Positions 1-13,861 are shown, counted from the first letter of the stretch. The stretch is DNA of 64,000 nt from Oopsacas minuta (GCA_024704765.1 JAKMXF010000077.1:449220-513219), one strand, 5' to 3'. The notes: generated by a model not told the origin, from the sequence alone. A program made the numbers and translations.

Positions 1-3000
1 GCTACTTCATGCCATTGTTGTGGTTCCTCAGGTAGTATAAGTTTTCAACAACAACAACACCAGAATTCAAGAGTGAAGGGGATGAATAATGTAGCAATAA
101 TTGCATCATAATTGCATAGTAATTGGTTACCTCTCACCAACATAGATCTTGAAAGAATTCAAACTTTACATGAAATCTGGCACTATTCGTGACACAATAA
201 TTACTGACATTACAATAATTGGCTACCTACGCAACTTCACCGATCTTACCCATAATAACTAATTTTCAATCATAATTGATTATCAATTGGGAAATCAAAT
301 AATTTGATAATCTGATATTCATAAGGTATGAAATAATAATTGTGTGGTGCTGGTTAGTTACATGTAATACACCAGCTTAGCTGATGGGGCTAATTAATGG
401 GGCTGACAATAATTTAGATGGGGCGCTATCCCATCTAACCCAATGCTGGAGCCGCCACCGAACAACACTAGTAAGTGTACTTAGTAAATATTGTAAATTT
501 AATTATAACAGCATCCCTATTATTGAATATCCTATGGATATCCACGATATCCATGGATATGACCAATCCATGCATGGATATCCATATCCACAACAAGCCT
601 GATCCTTGGCGACATGATATCAACCCAGAACACACCATTCCTACTCCCTGAGCAAAGTAGTTAATAAGCATTATAAACTATTTAAAATCGGTTGATGGCC
701 AAAGGAAACTTTAATTCGAAATGAACTCTATAATAGACTTTCCAATATATAAATCAAAGATGTGGTAGCTACTCAGTAGTCCTTACGTCATATACTCCCT
801 GATACCCAAATTCCAGCTGATTCACTACCGCAAAATCTTTTTGTCATGCATATGTATACTTCTAATGAATATATTTCTTAAAATTATTCAAGGTCGTAAT
901 AAATTATTATGCTGCGATGACTATCCAGGATCTTGAGTATTCTACCAGTCCAATGCTTGTAGCAGAAATTATCAGTAGTGATATAGTACAACTGAAATTT
1001 AACATTTATTGAAGAAACCGTGTAAATTAAAATTAGCATTTAATAGAGATGTAGAAAACAAAAACTTAAGATGAATTATAGCTGGGCTATAATACAAAGT
1101 TCGTATTTTTCATATGATAATTTACAAAATAGAATTACCCCCAAACTATCTGAGGTTTGTATCTAATGGTGCAATTCTAAATGTCTATCCAGTTATACCT
1201 CTGTGTACAGCTCACGAAACGCAAGGAATCAGTCACAATTTTGAGGAAAAGTTAAAATTGATAAAAAGATAAAGTGAATAATTCTGCATAGTTCTGGTCG
1301 ATGATATTTCCAAATAACTTAAATGAAATTGACAACCTTTTCGGATTATTATTGTATACTCTATGCTTTGAAAAACGATCCATTGATTATGATAATCGAA
1401 TTCTGAAATACACTCTACTGGCACTATTGATCGATGTCAAACCCAAATTCAAACCCAACATAAAATATTCAGAAAGAAAAGAATTAAACAAACCTGTAGA
1501 AGAAAGGAACGTTGGATATAGCTTTGATTGACCTTTGTTTCAAGATGTTGTATGATAAATGGGCCTAATGTCAGGGTACAATGATCTTCAGGCCAATAGC
1601 AAGAACACTTTATCTATTTTAGATGAGAAACGAGAAGATATGTATTAAACATGACACAGATTACACATAACAAAATATACGATAACTAGATAGAAATGGT
1701 AAATATAACATTAGAAAGAATATTCTTGGAATAGAATGTTGATAGGACAACTAAAATGGCACTAATATAAAACACACATGTAGATAATTAGGAAATACAT
1801 ATAAGTTGCATAGGATAAGCATGACTATCGTGTAAAACGATGCCCAATGCTGATTCAGAGATACATCAATAGGCAGTCTTAACAATTAAGTACACAGAGA
1901 TTTTCCAATTATTGATATAGAAATAGGACGCGCAATTAAGTATGTATCAGATAATATTATTAGGAAACGAAAGATGTCAATGTTAATTGACATCCTTCGT
2001 AGACAATCTTCATTATTGGTCGATAATATACTTTCTAGCAAAGTAACTTGCTAATTAAATTGCAAGTGACCTCATTAACTACACAGATCAACCAAATTTA
2101 CTTTTGCTTCTCATCAACTATGTAAAATATATTCTTATTTTGTTTGCTAACTACGAATATGAAGGTAATGTTGTCAATCATTAAACAATCTCAAAATAAT
2201 TGATTTTATACAAAATGTCATAAATGGTCCTAATTGCTTCTAGCAACACTTACAAATGAAATTGAGCGATTCTTATGTCATTGTTGAATTCTACTGGTCT
2301 GAATTACCTTAGGTTCAATTCTTCAAATGTTTAAGAACATAGTGGCAGAGTTTTGACATATAAATTTTTGTGCTGTATATGTCATAAATTGGACAAATGA
2401 AATGTGTATGCATTTGACACCTCATAGGTAATCACACATGTTGCATAATGGACTGTATTGCAAATAATACATATACGTATTCATAAGACAAGATTGGCTC
2501 ACTGGGAAGGATGTACTTTGTATCGAACTATCCCATGTGAAACTCTTCCACAAAGCACAGATTTCCAGTGAATATAGGTATTGTAGAATCACCATCCGAT
2601 CGAAATACATTTTGGTAGCCAAATAGCAAGATTTTGAACAACTCAACATATATAACTAAATACTGTGATTTACTTATGAATGTGATTACGAATCTTGTGG
2701 TAAAAGTTGATTAGATGTGGACATAAATGCTAATGCTTTGGGATGCATCGGTGACTAAGCAAGACAACAGCAATTTACAAATGCAAGAGAGGGTCAGAAA
2801 GGCATCAATTTGAAGTGGTTACTAAAGGATAACGTGTGCCAATTATCATACATATATTCGCATTGCACAATTTCATTTTAGAGCCACTAGTCCATGGTTT
2901 CTCAACCAGTGGTCATAAGAGTAACTTGTACACAGTCTATGGCCATTATTCCCAGAAATGCAAAACGTTAGATGAGCAAAACCGACGGTAAGTGACCAAT

Positions 3001-5029
3001 GGTGGCAAAATATTATCAGATAATCTGAAAACTAGGCAACAATTACCAAATCTGATCCAGGTTTCCACTTAGTGGGGTGATGATAAAGAATAATATACGA
3101 AGTGATGCCATATCAGATGTGAGTTTGAGAAAAAAGGACTATACAATAATACATGGGAGCTCAAACTCCTAAAGTTCCAGGTCGATATAAAATTAGCTGC
3201 ACCTAATGGTCTAGTAATCGTAAATGATTCTGCCTTTAGTATATTCAATTCCAAAGATAAATTAATTGGCCTCATATTGCAAAAGAGATTATCAATGATC
3301 TTTACTTATCAGATTTAGGATATAATACAGTATGATTTGAATGAGATAATTCATGAATATTTCCATTTTCGAAAAATAGTTGACAGAAAATTGTTAACAT
3401 GTAACAATGTTTTGTGTATTGAAATTTACGCAGTAGTAATTTGACGTACAACCATAAAGTGGACAATATGTACACATTGAATACTATATTTTTAATGACT
3501 TAAATAGAACAAAGTTAATGATTTTTGTAATAAATACACCTACAATTCAAGAATTCAACATTTAGATTCTTTATATCACAAATGCCCCCGAATGAGTACT
3601 ATACGTCCAAAGCTCAATAAATTTCTGACGTAAGAGAAGCTAGACTTCTCTGAATTTAATATAAATACAAAAGTAACCCGAAGGGTTCCATGAGTCGACA
3701 CGAATTGTTCGCTAAGAGTGTAACTCAAGTGAGCGAAGATTGATAATTGATTATACAACTACAATATAAGAATTGCTCAAATATTTCATCATCATAACAA
3801 TCGGGTAGGTCAGGCACACGGAATTCAAAAATCAATCAGATTCCTCTCTCTCAGTTACAAAGGTTGCTATAAATTATTGCAGAAATAAATGATTCATTAA
3901 CCCATATAGTCTAAAAATATTAGACAAGCATTGGTACATAATACAATAAGGTGAAAATATGTTCAAATATCAGACTGATAGGGTGAACAAAATTATTAGG
4001 AAGATATACAGTATGTCAGTGCTGCCAAGTGAGTTCATGTATATCCCTTCAGATTATCTGTAAAGTATAAGGAGGTCAATAACACTCTTGTCCATTGTGA
4101 TTTCGAAGATACGATGTTTTATCAATCATGCCAGGATTTTTGAAAAATTTCATCTTAAATGTTTGCATTCTTCCACCAATTTCTATCCTATGCCATTAAG
4201 AAATAGATAATTATTCTGGATATATACACTCAATGATAATTTCATCGTAGATTATGCATTATGTGCATCATTTTAAACCAAATAATTCGTTCTAATGATT
4301 CAAAATTAGAATTTCAGGTTTCACCCAGCTAGATCCCACACACCTAAACTTCACCTACATAAAATCTCATAATTTTCTATCAGACTATTTACATATTTTA
4401 CACCTTAAAATTGTCGAAATGATAGCTACTAAGGAAAGTTACTTGATTAATTAGGTATTTACTGATATACGGCTAAATATGAACTATGTTATCACAGCAT
4501 TACTTCTCTAAGGCCAATCGAATATTGGTTTTGCAATATGAGTCTATATGAGTAAGCAAGCAACTAGCCACATTGGAATCGGGGAAGACAGATATTACTT
4601 TCTTACAAACTAAAGTTAAAGTAACACAAAGCGAGGTGATGGTGAATTGTGGCCAGAATTTCTTTTCACGTCAAGTAATTGAAATAATTCCGAGAATTTC
4701 TGTATGTCTGGTTATTAGATATCAATAGCAAGGTATCTCCTTCTAAGGCCCAATCAAACAGTATCTCAATCAAAAAACAATTAAATGTGTATATAAGAAT
4801 GTAAAATACACTAATACTATGTTTATATATCCTGAATTGAGTGAAGAAACTGGAATACTCACGATGATGATTTTGCATATTGCGCCAATATGGGTCTGGT
4901 TCCTACAAGTTCGAGTCTTGGACGAAAATTGAGATTTCAGAAGTGATAATTACGCCATAATTTCACACAACGAAATTATGACGAATGCACAGTCATCATT
5001 AATACCATATATGTTCATTTTCAAAATTG
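1..5029. other. A+T-rich stretch without recognisable genes
   Basis: All reading frames here are short (under about 80 codons), have A+T-driven composition, and match nothing I recognise. The only local structure I noted is the GATATCC-rich palindromic patch near 525-600. It could be intergenic or intronic. I see no RNA gene, tandem array or transposon end. Confidence 0.5.
528..597. repeat. GATATCC-rich palindromic patch
   Basis: About 70 bp in which the self-complementary word GGATATCC and its variants recur (TATGGATATCCACGATATCC, then CATGGATATGACCAATCCAT, then GCATGGATATCCATATCCAC). The words occur in both orientations, so either strand can fold on itself. It looks like a small degenerate tandem or palindromic cluster. 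No function can be assigned. Confidence 0.4.
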
Positions 5030-5445
5030 TTTCATAATCATGAGAGATATCATATCAATATGTAATATTAGGGTTATGGGAAGTCGAGTATATACTATAT
5101 GTGTGAAGGTATGTCTTGCGTAACATTGAAGGATGTCAAGTTATGGAGGATGAATATTGGCCCAAATATACCACCCATGTCACTACGATAACTCTGGGAC
5201 GCGAGAACGTTATAATGACAAAATACTGATATTTTGTACAACAATATCCGTATATTCTATGGTAAAAATTTGAAACTGTAAATGTATTAATTTCCTCTCT
5301 ACGAAGTTTCAAAACAGGAGCATTTTTCTGACATATTTGCAAAGTAAGCAACAGATGACGTCATTTTGACCTGAAAATAGTTTGTAGATTTAGATTGTAA
5401 GTCATGTCAAATATCAATAATAAATATATTCGGGCCAAAATGTAC
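5030..5445 (+). repeat. Dispersed repeat family A, copy 1 (partial)
   Basis: The stretch 5040-5150, containing GGTTATGGGAAGTCGAGTAT and GGATGTCAAGTTATGGAGGA, matches the right arm of the palindrome at 33811-34092. The stretch 5355-5440 (GACGTCATTTTGACCTGA, then ATTCGGGCCAAAATG) matches 34297-34385 and 38048-38142. The middle aligns loosely. The left palindrome arm is missing or too decayed to see. This is a diverged interspersed repeat, probably a non-autonomous DNA element. No coding capacity is visible. Confidence 0.55.
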
Positions 5446-8400
5446 CGCTAAATTTTATCGCAACTAATATATCTCCATTATTTTCTAAGAACTGACTTAC
5501 CCAATCCCTGGTCCAAGCCCATTAATCAGCACCATTGCCTTAGTGTATAGAATATTAAAAGTGAACACTTAATGATTTTCATTTCGGTTTACCAATATCT
5601 GACTTAATACCTGTTATAGAATACGTCTGAGCACTCTGCAGGGAGCTGTGCAGGCATATTACATGACGTCGCTAAGATTTTCAGTTAGAGTGGCAAAGAA
5701 ATTACAAGGGGGAGCACGAAGTTACAAGGGGGGTAAGGCCAGGGACAAGGCATTCTCATAGGTTTAGCAGGAGGTGTGTCCAGTGGTGGATCTTTAAATT
5801 TCCAAATGTGTATAGTCATCCGGCCCTTGCGGGCGATTTAGTCGTTGTAGTCTTCCAATGGAGTCGGAGCGCAGCGCCTGGACAACAAGCTATAATTCTT
5901 ACCACATTAACTACCTCTCTACTTTCAAGTAGGTTGAACTTTGAAATATTTTTCTCATTACTGTGTAATATACATTTGATTGGATTGTTTCTTGAAGGAC
6001 TACGTGTTTCACTACCATGAATAATGCATACATATACTCAGGATAAATTATTAATAAGGTCCATAGTTCAATACAAGATATAACCCTGACACTTTTGAGA
6101 ATTATGTGCCTCAAAGCCCTTTACAGAGTCAAAGATGTGCCTCAAGTCTTTGCACGTCTTAGTTAGTGGAGCAGCACTGTATGAAATCAACAAACTTTTC
6201 GCAATTGCAAAAGAGAAGCTATCATTATTCTTGGCAATGATTTAACGATGCCATGAAGTATTATTTTCAAGTCTACATTGGTTTCCTATCTTCTCGAGGA
6301 AAATTTATAGGAAATTATTTTAGTTTACCATATAAATTAAAAAGCTATTAAAATGTTATTTGCAAAATTATTTTTAAATAGTCAAAATTGTTGTTCTTCG
6401 TACCACAGTATCTTCCAAAATTACCAACCTAACTGTGCAAGTCCCTAGAATCGGACTATTTAAATGCTCTTATTCAAACCCAGGAGCAACCTTATAACCT
6501 ATTATGTAACAAATTTATGCAAGCTAAATGTGTAATTTCTTTCAAGAGAGTAAACTTCGGTGATTGTAGTTATCCTTCTCATCCTTTTTGACGAATCTAT
6601 TCACATTTTTAACTCATAGCTGAACTCAACTTCAATTAGTATGAAGTATGTATATAATGCATTAGGGTTAAAACATTTCCTAGAATTAACCAGACAGCAT
6701 TAACCCAAAGTAGTGCATGCTGTTGAAGTAACTAAAGAGGCTTTAAGGACATGTCCCAGGCAATAATACTTGATAATATAATTTGTGCATTAGTAGTCGT
6801 TTTTGTCATGATGTATGTTCTGTTATCAGTTACAAAATTTCATTATCTAAGGTGCTATGTGTTTACATACTGGTCCAAAACTACAGATAGATCTTCAACT
6901 CATATAATAAAATGGATTGAGTGCAAACAATCCAAGGGATAAGCAAATCCGTCTCTCCAATCTAAACAGGACTATCTTTTGAAATTATTCATACTATGGT
7001 GGAAGCAATTTAGCACACGAGGTACAAATACAACGATTTCATTTGATTTTCGGATGCTTCTAATTTACGAAGACTGCATTATTGATATTGATTATATCTT
7101 AGTAGTTCTCTCAATGTGTATTCTATAAATAAAGGAACCTAAGCCAAATATCTTCTTAAAAAGTGTGTTTATATAGTATTTGTAATTATTATTGCACTCA
7201 AATCAGACAAATATCTGAAAAAGGTTATATGCAATTCCTGTCAATATATGAAAAAGAGTAAATACACTCATATAGTGTGGTTAAAAATTGCCACTTTACA
7301 ATCTTGTCCCAAATATTATTGATTTCATCCACAAAAATTACTCAAAATGACAATTGAAATACCCTCGTACGAATTATACGGGTCTGACAATATACTATGA
7401 AATCACTATGAGAACACCCATCGAAAATCGAATGTCCATGGTGCGAGCCATTTGAGTTAGCAAAAGAAGTTGGTATATTGCGTAAAACGAATCAGGTACT
7501 CTATGGATAGTTCATGTCTGAAGACAATACACTTTCATATACTGAATGCATAGTTCATTAGAGATATCTGAGAGGAAATTGTCAGTAGTCTCCACAGGCA
7601 ATTCATCGGTTCAAATGTTCCATCTCTGAAATCCCAAAAAGTATCAATTTTTGCCTTTTGATATGTAATATCCTCAGATATGAAACAACCAATAATAAAC
7701 ATATTGCATATTCACAATATTAGAAATGGATATTTAGTAAGTCAATAGGCGCTGAATGTGGATATTTGAAATTTAAAAACAATACATACAGTTACATTTT
7801 TGTCAATTACGCTACCCTTAAACAACTTGTGTACTACAGTTTTGAATGATGAATCTTGTACAGTATGCACGATAATATGTTGTTGGCATAAATCTTTCAA
7901 AGAATTTGTCCAGGATAATAGAATCTTTAATTGGACAAAACAACAGTACTCACTATTTAGAGATTATGAGAAAATTTCGAATTTCATCTCCTTAAAGTAT
8001 AATTGCTCAGCTATTTTCACATTCTTACTGAAGGCAAAATTTCAATAGTATGAACTGAATACGTTAAACGGATTCTATCATAGATATCATCACTTTGAAC
8101 AATGACAATGGGTGGCAAAAAGGAGACACCATAATTCACGAATACTTCCATATCGAACTACTGCCAACTATCTATAAATATATTCAAATGGTATAAATTA
8201 GAATATGAAAAGCTAATTCATTGAAAAATGGTTAAAAACTTTCTGATTCTATCTAGCTCAATAAATATATAATGAGAGGAATAACAATGAAATAATCGGT
8301 TACATAGATTTCATGTAAATAGAGAGATTCTGATAACAATTTTGATTCTACATCTCTGATATCCCGAGCGGCAGTTCTAGGAATTACTGGTGGAAGAAAA

Positions 8401-8684
8401 ATTACCCAGTAGGCTACAGGGGCTTTGCCCCTGAATGGCAAGCCCTATTTAGAACAACATTAGTTGTATTTCTATTACCTGGTAACTTCTATCCTGAAAC
8501 ATTCCTCTTAAGCTCGTACACATTTGGAAATAGGAATTCAATCGATTATGTAAGTAGATTGACTCATTTTGCAGAAGAGTAGAATCGTAGAATATGCAAT
8601 AACACATTATATAGTAGCATGCGCTAAAAGATACAATAGATGAGTCTCCAAATTAGTTGATGAATAAGATAAACTTGAAATAGG
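5446..8684. other. Non-coding stretch with a few G+C-richer patches
   Basis: No gene is recognised. 5690-5900 is locally G+C-rich, with GGGGGAGCACGAAGTTACAA and a CCGGCCCTTGCGGGCG hairpin. 8417-8433 is a perfect hairpin (CAGGGGC, TTT, GCCCCTG). These may be fragments of old elements, but no terminal repeats or family match can be shown. Confidence 0.4.
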
Positions 8685-8820
8685 AATTTGACCGATTACG
8701 GCTGAAGTGTTATGTTTGTAAAGAAAAGGAAAGAAAAAATGACCATTCATTATAACCAATTCACTGAACTAAAACGAGATGTTAGCACTTTCAACGTTAA
8801 ATAGTCAGGCATTCTCTGGG
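8685..8820 (+). repeat. Dispersed repeat family B, copy 1
   Basis: This stretch aligns along about 130 bp with 13515-13655. Shared landmarks are CCGATTACGGC, TAAAGAAAAGGAA, CATTATAACCAATTC-like words and a closing TTCTCTGGG / TTCTCGG. By eye the copies are about 70-75% identical, so both are old. No open frame or terminal repeat is evident. Confidence 0.5.
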
Positions 8821-10574
8821 CTGCATTAGGTTAATAGAAAAATGCAGAGACAAAGTCTTCGGTATGTTTTTCCAAAGAAAATAAAATGAAATCGGGCACT
8901 ACCCGATCTTTACCTAGACCTGTAAATAGCAATGCTATTTCTTAAATTTCTGAGAAATTGTCCAAAATATTATATTATGTCTTAGAATATTAACAGGAAT
9001 TTATCGGTTGATGTTAGTCCCTGTAACTGGGCTCATTTATTGATTGAAATTTCTAAACTTCGAAAATAACGGCGGAATGCCGGTACCTTTTGCATTTTTG
9101 GCATTAGCATACTATGTGTATATAATTTGAATTAAATTCATCTTCTTTGACACACAACTAGTATTTTAGGGGAAGTTCGCAAACATGGTTGATTGGGCCA
9201 ATTTTCGATATCGTCACAAATAAAGATGAATACCATATTCATATTCAGCAAAATCTTAGTATACTGATGTATATGTATTTATAATAGTTATCTTAGCATA
9301 CTCGTACCCTTGACTATAGAAACGCAAATTGCAATAAATGTACTTTGCGTATAGCATCGAATATTAACAATATTTGAAGATTTGAAATTGGAAAGCTATA
9401 CATGCATCATAAATTACATTAAAAATTTTAAACAAATAGATACAAAGGATTGTTTGAATTACATTGGAGTTAATCAACGCAATTATTGTGGTATACTGAA
9501 ATGTGAAAATATTCGTTTCTTGGATTTACAAATATTTGTTGATTCTACTGTGATTTAATAATTTGAACTACTGTATATAGTTAAGAAATACCGGATATGT
9601 GGCATGAATTAAGACACTTAAGCATGTTACAATGTTCTAGGAGATAATATAACCAAAATGTAATGTGTAATAAACGAAAGTCTATAACAAGTGTGAAGTT
9701 ACCTAACTATTCGACCAGCAGTCCTTCAACAATTAATTTGACTAACTTATCATGGTCAGAACGTAATGATTTTTCTGCAACCCGAAGGAAGAGATACGTA
9801 AGTTTCTGGAAATGAATGTAATTATTATAAACTTAAATTTTTTCTAATAGAATTTAGTGCATCTAGCCGGCAGTAGTTCAAATATGAATTTAGTATAGTC
9901 AAACAAATTATATGTATTGAAAACATGGGCATGGAGTAGTCAAAACTTTTTGAGATTTTAGGCTTGAACACTGGCTTGTTAAAAAGAGTTTCAATCAGAT
10001 TGTACTAAGCACACAAATTGAAGAAAAACTTTAAACAATTCCAACCATAGTAATGCATACAGATTACTGCAATATCACTGTTTGAGTTTAGCGGGATCAT
10101 TATGAATTACTCAATGATTTAAAGAATATATGAAGTAATTTCAATTATGTCACAGCATTTAGTTTCCATATATTCCAAATATATTAAATATAATCAATAT
10201 TTGAAATATTGAGAAGAAATGGATAATTCAGAGTTCATTGCTAAATTTCAATGAATTAATCAACTAAACTTAGATCTACGATGAAATAATTATAATAAGA
10301 TGCATATTCACATTATGATTTCTTGATCTGAAATACAAAACACTGTTGCTGAAAAGTAAAAATCTTGATATAGTCCTTTGGTATTTCTATATGTATTATC
10401 TTATATTTCATCCATTCATAAACAAACTCCTTTATTTCATCACTTTCATCAAAAAGTCTTACGCAACTCTACAAATCAAGACTCTTGTTCAAGTCTTATT
10501 GATTAAGGTTTGTTGTCTATCATCTATATACAGTATTTCTCGAATAGTACCCTGGGATGATGATATATTTCCAG

Positions 10575-10630
10575 GATCCTTGAGGAGGGGCGATTATTCG
10601 AAGAAGGGTTACTTCCCATTCGAGGAAAAG
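10575..10630 (+). CDS. Possible 56-bp exon, unknown product
   Basis: This short block is flanked by a plausible acceptor (TTTCCAG) and a consensus donor (GAAAAG|GTATCT). It is open in a frame reading SLRRGDYSKKGYFPFEEK, more polar and balanced than the hydrophobic A+T-driven frame upstream (10346 onward). It is also locally G+C-richer than its flanks. I do not recognise the protein and found no partner exon on this strand. It may be a true internal exon or a chance open stretch beside splice-like words. Confidence 0.22.
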
Positions 10631-10902
10631 GTATCTACATTCTGTCCTAATTATCAAAGATTGATAATTTTCTTCACATTTTAGAATTATAATTTCGTTC
10701 CTACACCCTTCAATAGAACCAAATAGTTGTATTACTTGTACTTTAAGTGGATCAATATTTCAAAATGTATCTTCCTTTCTTTCCAATAAATTATTTCCTT
10801 CTAATCGGAATACACGTTAGATGTGTAATAATCTATTGCTATAACAAAAGTTAGATTCATCTTGAGACGTTTTCTGGTGAGTATGATGCATATGTATATT
10901 AC

Positions 10903-11016
10903 CTTCCTTTTTTAGTTCCATGAGAACTTCAGCTGATACCTTTGTATATCGAATGTCTTTCAATTCATATAAAGATGTTGTGAGTTCACTTTCTGTTGAC
11001 CCTAACATTAGCGATT
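10903..11016 (-). CDS. Possible 114-bp exon, unknown product
   Basis: On the minus strand the block lies between an acceptor-like AAATAG and a donor GAAG|GTAATA. It reads through as SLMLGSTESELTTSLYELKD and then a mixed-charge helix-like stretch ending MELKKE. It begins with two bases of a codon and ends with one, so its phase is symmetric, as in many real internal exons. The composition looks coding. The family is not recognised. The reading frame at 11235-11438, upstream on the same strand, could belong to the same gene. Confidence 0.28.
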
Positions 11017-11234
11017 CTATTTGGAGCATTATTTGTAAAAGACCTACATGGCCACACTAATCTGGCTCAACGAAAATCTATTTATTTGAAATGGAAAATA
11101 ATTCATGCAATACCCGTCTATTAATCGAGCGAGTAATCGATCCACCAGTCTCACATCAGCCATCTATAGATTTCATACATATAATTCGCTTTCTCCATGT
11201 CCATCATCTCCACAAAGTACAACAAAATCATTGA

Positions 11235-11438
11235 TTATAAGTTAGATTCTGGACTCTTTCTTAATAGAGGATTTGCCATCTCTTCGAACCACCACAATTC
11301 ATCAAGATATTCTCTATTGCCTGGAATCTGCATGTTCTTTTCATGATAATCATGAGGGAATATTTTTGGAATCAATTGAACATGATTTGATAGATGATAG
11401 GCTAATGTTAATTTGGTCTTCAGCTGCATCTGACCCAT
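11235..11438 (-). CDS. Possible exon, unknown product (67 codons)
   Basis: This minus-strand frame starts at an ATG at 11438 and ends at TAA at 11235. It contains stretches with coding-like composition, such as HVQLIPKIFPHDYHEKNMQI and EYLDELWWFEEMANPLLRKS: few repeats and a tryptophan- and acid-rich segment. An acceptor-like TATAG or GTCAG lies just upstream, but no good donor is visible before the stop, so it may be a terminal exon or a fragment. With the candidate exon at 10903-11016 it could form part of a host gene. I do not recognise it. Confidence 0.25.
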   Translation of the reverse strand: MGQMQLKTKLTLAYHLSNHVQLIPKIFPHDYHEKNMQIPGNREYLDELWWFEEMANPLLRKSPESNL

Positions 11439-12794
11439 CTCATTACTATAAGCTCAGAGATGATTAATACAGTATCGACCTTTGCGGATTAATTGATAGT
11501 TGTATTGTAGTGGAAAATTATTATTACAACAATCATCAAGATCATTGATAGATTGATGGTGGTATCTTTTACCGTTATCGGAGTCCAAATGCCTACGAAA
11601 ATTCTGGGAATTTGAAAGTATTGAATTTGTACAGTGTAGTTCATTCGTAAATCTATTTCCATATAGTCACAATGGATTCCAAGTCAATGAGCAGACAACC
11701 TTGTTGCTAATGTGGATAGTTCTGCAAAATTGACTATAAATCAACAATACTTTGAGATTAAGTACTCATCACTGACCTAAGATAAGATGAGAATATTTAT
11801 GCATTGGCTAGTCAAGTTAAAATTCATTCAAGCATACTAAATTCATAAGTGAACTACTGCTAGTAGCTGAAGTATTAGTTACATTCGTGTACTACAAATT
11901 TAATAGAGACTCAATTTAAACAAGCCAGTATTCAAGCATAAATATCTTAAAATGTTTTGACTATCTTAACATAATATATTAAACACATAAACTTCCTTAC
12001 AGCAGGAATCCATGCCCATGGTTTCTGGGAAAATAATTTGTTTAAGTATAATAAATTCATGTGTGAACTACTAATGGTTAGATGCATTAGAAAAAATATG
12101 AAATATAATTCATTTTCAGAAAAGTGTGTTTCTCTTTTCGAATGGTCCCAAATATTTACATTCTGACAATGGTAAGTTTATCAAATTAAAGGTTGAAGTA
12201 CTGCAGGTTGAATATTTAGCAAACTTCATACTCGTAAATCTATACTACTAAAACGCACTTAATGAATCAATACATGTGAATACACAGTAGTTTGTATATT
12301 CCGAAATGATTTAAGAAACTAAAGGATACCCAGGATGATTTTTGGCATGCAAGGGAATTTTGAGTCTGGTTCGGAATAGGGTATTTTGACCTATTACGTC
12401 ATCATGACTGTACAAGAAATTCAACAATTCACAAATTTCGAAACATTCAGAATTTCTTAATAAGCAAAGAACGAAGCGAAGTCTCAAAATTAATAACAAA
12501 AGCGAAATTGTATCTGTAATGTCAGCACAGAAGACTCATTGAACGAAATTTGGGTGGGCCATGGATGATCAAATCTCAAAATTGTCCGATATTATATTCA
12601 CGATGCACGAGGTGCCAAGTTTACCCCTTGTGTAGCGCAAAAAGCACTAAGGAAGATAACTGGTAATACCTATCAAACCTGAGGCACCAAGTTGTTCCGC
12701 AGCGATATAGCAAGGTAAGCGCGAATTTATGTACAAAATTAAAATTCGACAGTTATGAAATTAACATTTTGTAAACAATTGTGCAACTAGATAC

Positions 12795-13163
12795 GCCTAG
12801 GTATTTTTAGGATATTTACCTATGAAGACAATACAAAGGATATTCTGCTACGTCTTAATTGTCAGGTTGACACATTTTTAGCAAGGATTAGGAGGCTTTC
12901 AGAAAATTAACTTTTAGAGAAGATGAGGGAAATTCATTTGTAAACATATTCAAATTAGAATAGATATGTAAATCATCAATAAAGTAACGTATTAAGAGTT
13001 TTAAATGAATGTTATTAAGCATAAACTCGAGAAATTATGTCCATTAAGTTGGAGCGAATATTAATCACAAAAAGGCTATTATTAGATACAGCCCTATGAG
13101 ATCATAAGATGATCTGGGAAAGCCCTATAGATAATCTGATGAGACCAATAAATTTCGAAGAGT
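12795..13163 (+). repeat. Dispersed repeat family C, copy 1
   Basis: About 370 bp aligning with the reverse complement of 63133-63520. Landmarks shared in order are ACCTATGAAGACAATACAA, TACGTCTTAATTGTCAG, GTAAACATAT, AAGCATAAA, CAAAAAGGC, TACAGCCCTATGAGATCAT and a closing CTGATGAGACCA. The copies differ by many substitutions and small indels, so both are old. No coding sequence or terminal repeat was found, and the class is unknown. Confidence 0.65.
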
Positions 13164-13514
13164 AAGTAAATAAAAAGCAAATAATACATTAAAAGGGTTA
13201 ACTACGACTCAAATAACTACTCAACCATTTTGGGCATTTTGCCCAACTGTGTACGTCAAAAATTAAAACAATCATTACATCCCAGCTTCTCCGTAAATTG
13301 CAAATTCGGTTATTTCACAATTCAAATTTTAGTCAATCATGAATTTTTTGAATATATTAGGGATAAGTAGGATACTATGAAATTTTGATTGTGGGAAGCA
13401 TTTTCCATAAATCTGAGAGTCAGGTTACTAATCTGCTTGCTATGATAACGTTGCAGATTGCGGCTTTGAAAGCTCAGAGTAACTGTATGACACAGCAATA
13501 TCCAAATTTACTCT

Positions 13515-13655
13515 AGTATAGCCGATTACGGCCAAGTCTTAAGTTATTAAAGAAAAGGAACCCTCAATTATACCACTTCGTTATACCAATTCCAGCAGCA
13601 TAAAAGGACATTTTAGCAACTTTTGACGCCATATAATCACATATTTCTCGGAAGT
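13515..13655 (+). repeat. Dispersed repeat family B, copy 2
   Basis: Counterpart of 8685-8820 in the same orientation. It shares CCGATTACGGCC, TTAAAGAAAAGGAA, GTTATACCAATTC and a closing ATATTTCTCGG. Degraded, with no ORF. Confidence 0.5.
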
Positions 13656-13720
13656 ATTCGATTAATTCAACAAATTATATTGTCAATATGTATATATTAT
13701 ACGATTAACAAAAGGAACTA

Positions 13721-13861
13721 GAATAAAATCCAGGCCCAATATAAATATTACTTCTAAAACAATTATATTTAGTCAAAGAAGTATGGTCCTGGAAATAATA
13801 TTTATTGTAGGTCACAAGTGTTTTGAAATGTCATAGGATCCTATGGTCCTGGATAAAATTT
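13721..13861. repeat. Short inverted-repeat element, possible MITE
   Basis: About 140 bp bounded by AATAAAATCCAGGCCCAAT on the left and, reading inward on the opposite strand, AATTTTATCCAGGACCAT on the right. A further internal GGTCCTGG copy lies near 13786. The layout suits a small foldback or MITE-type element, but no target duplication is clear and no second copy was found. Confidence 0.3.

Larger units (their letters stand above)
8821..12794. other. Long stretch with only candidate exons
   Basis: No transposon or complete gene is recognised. A+T-rich sequence surrounds three possible exons between 10.5 and 11.45 kb, which are listed separately. If those exons are real, much of this stretch would be intron. 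Confidence 0.4.

Noticed and set aside
8417-8450. G+C-rich hairpin suggesting a Helitron 3' end
   Set aside because: No CTRR terminus follows at the expected distance, and no 5' TC end or Rep/helicase sequence is seen.
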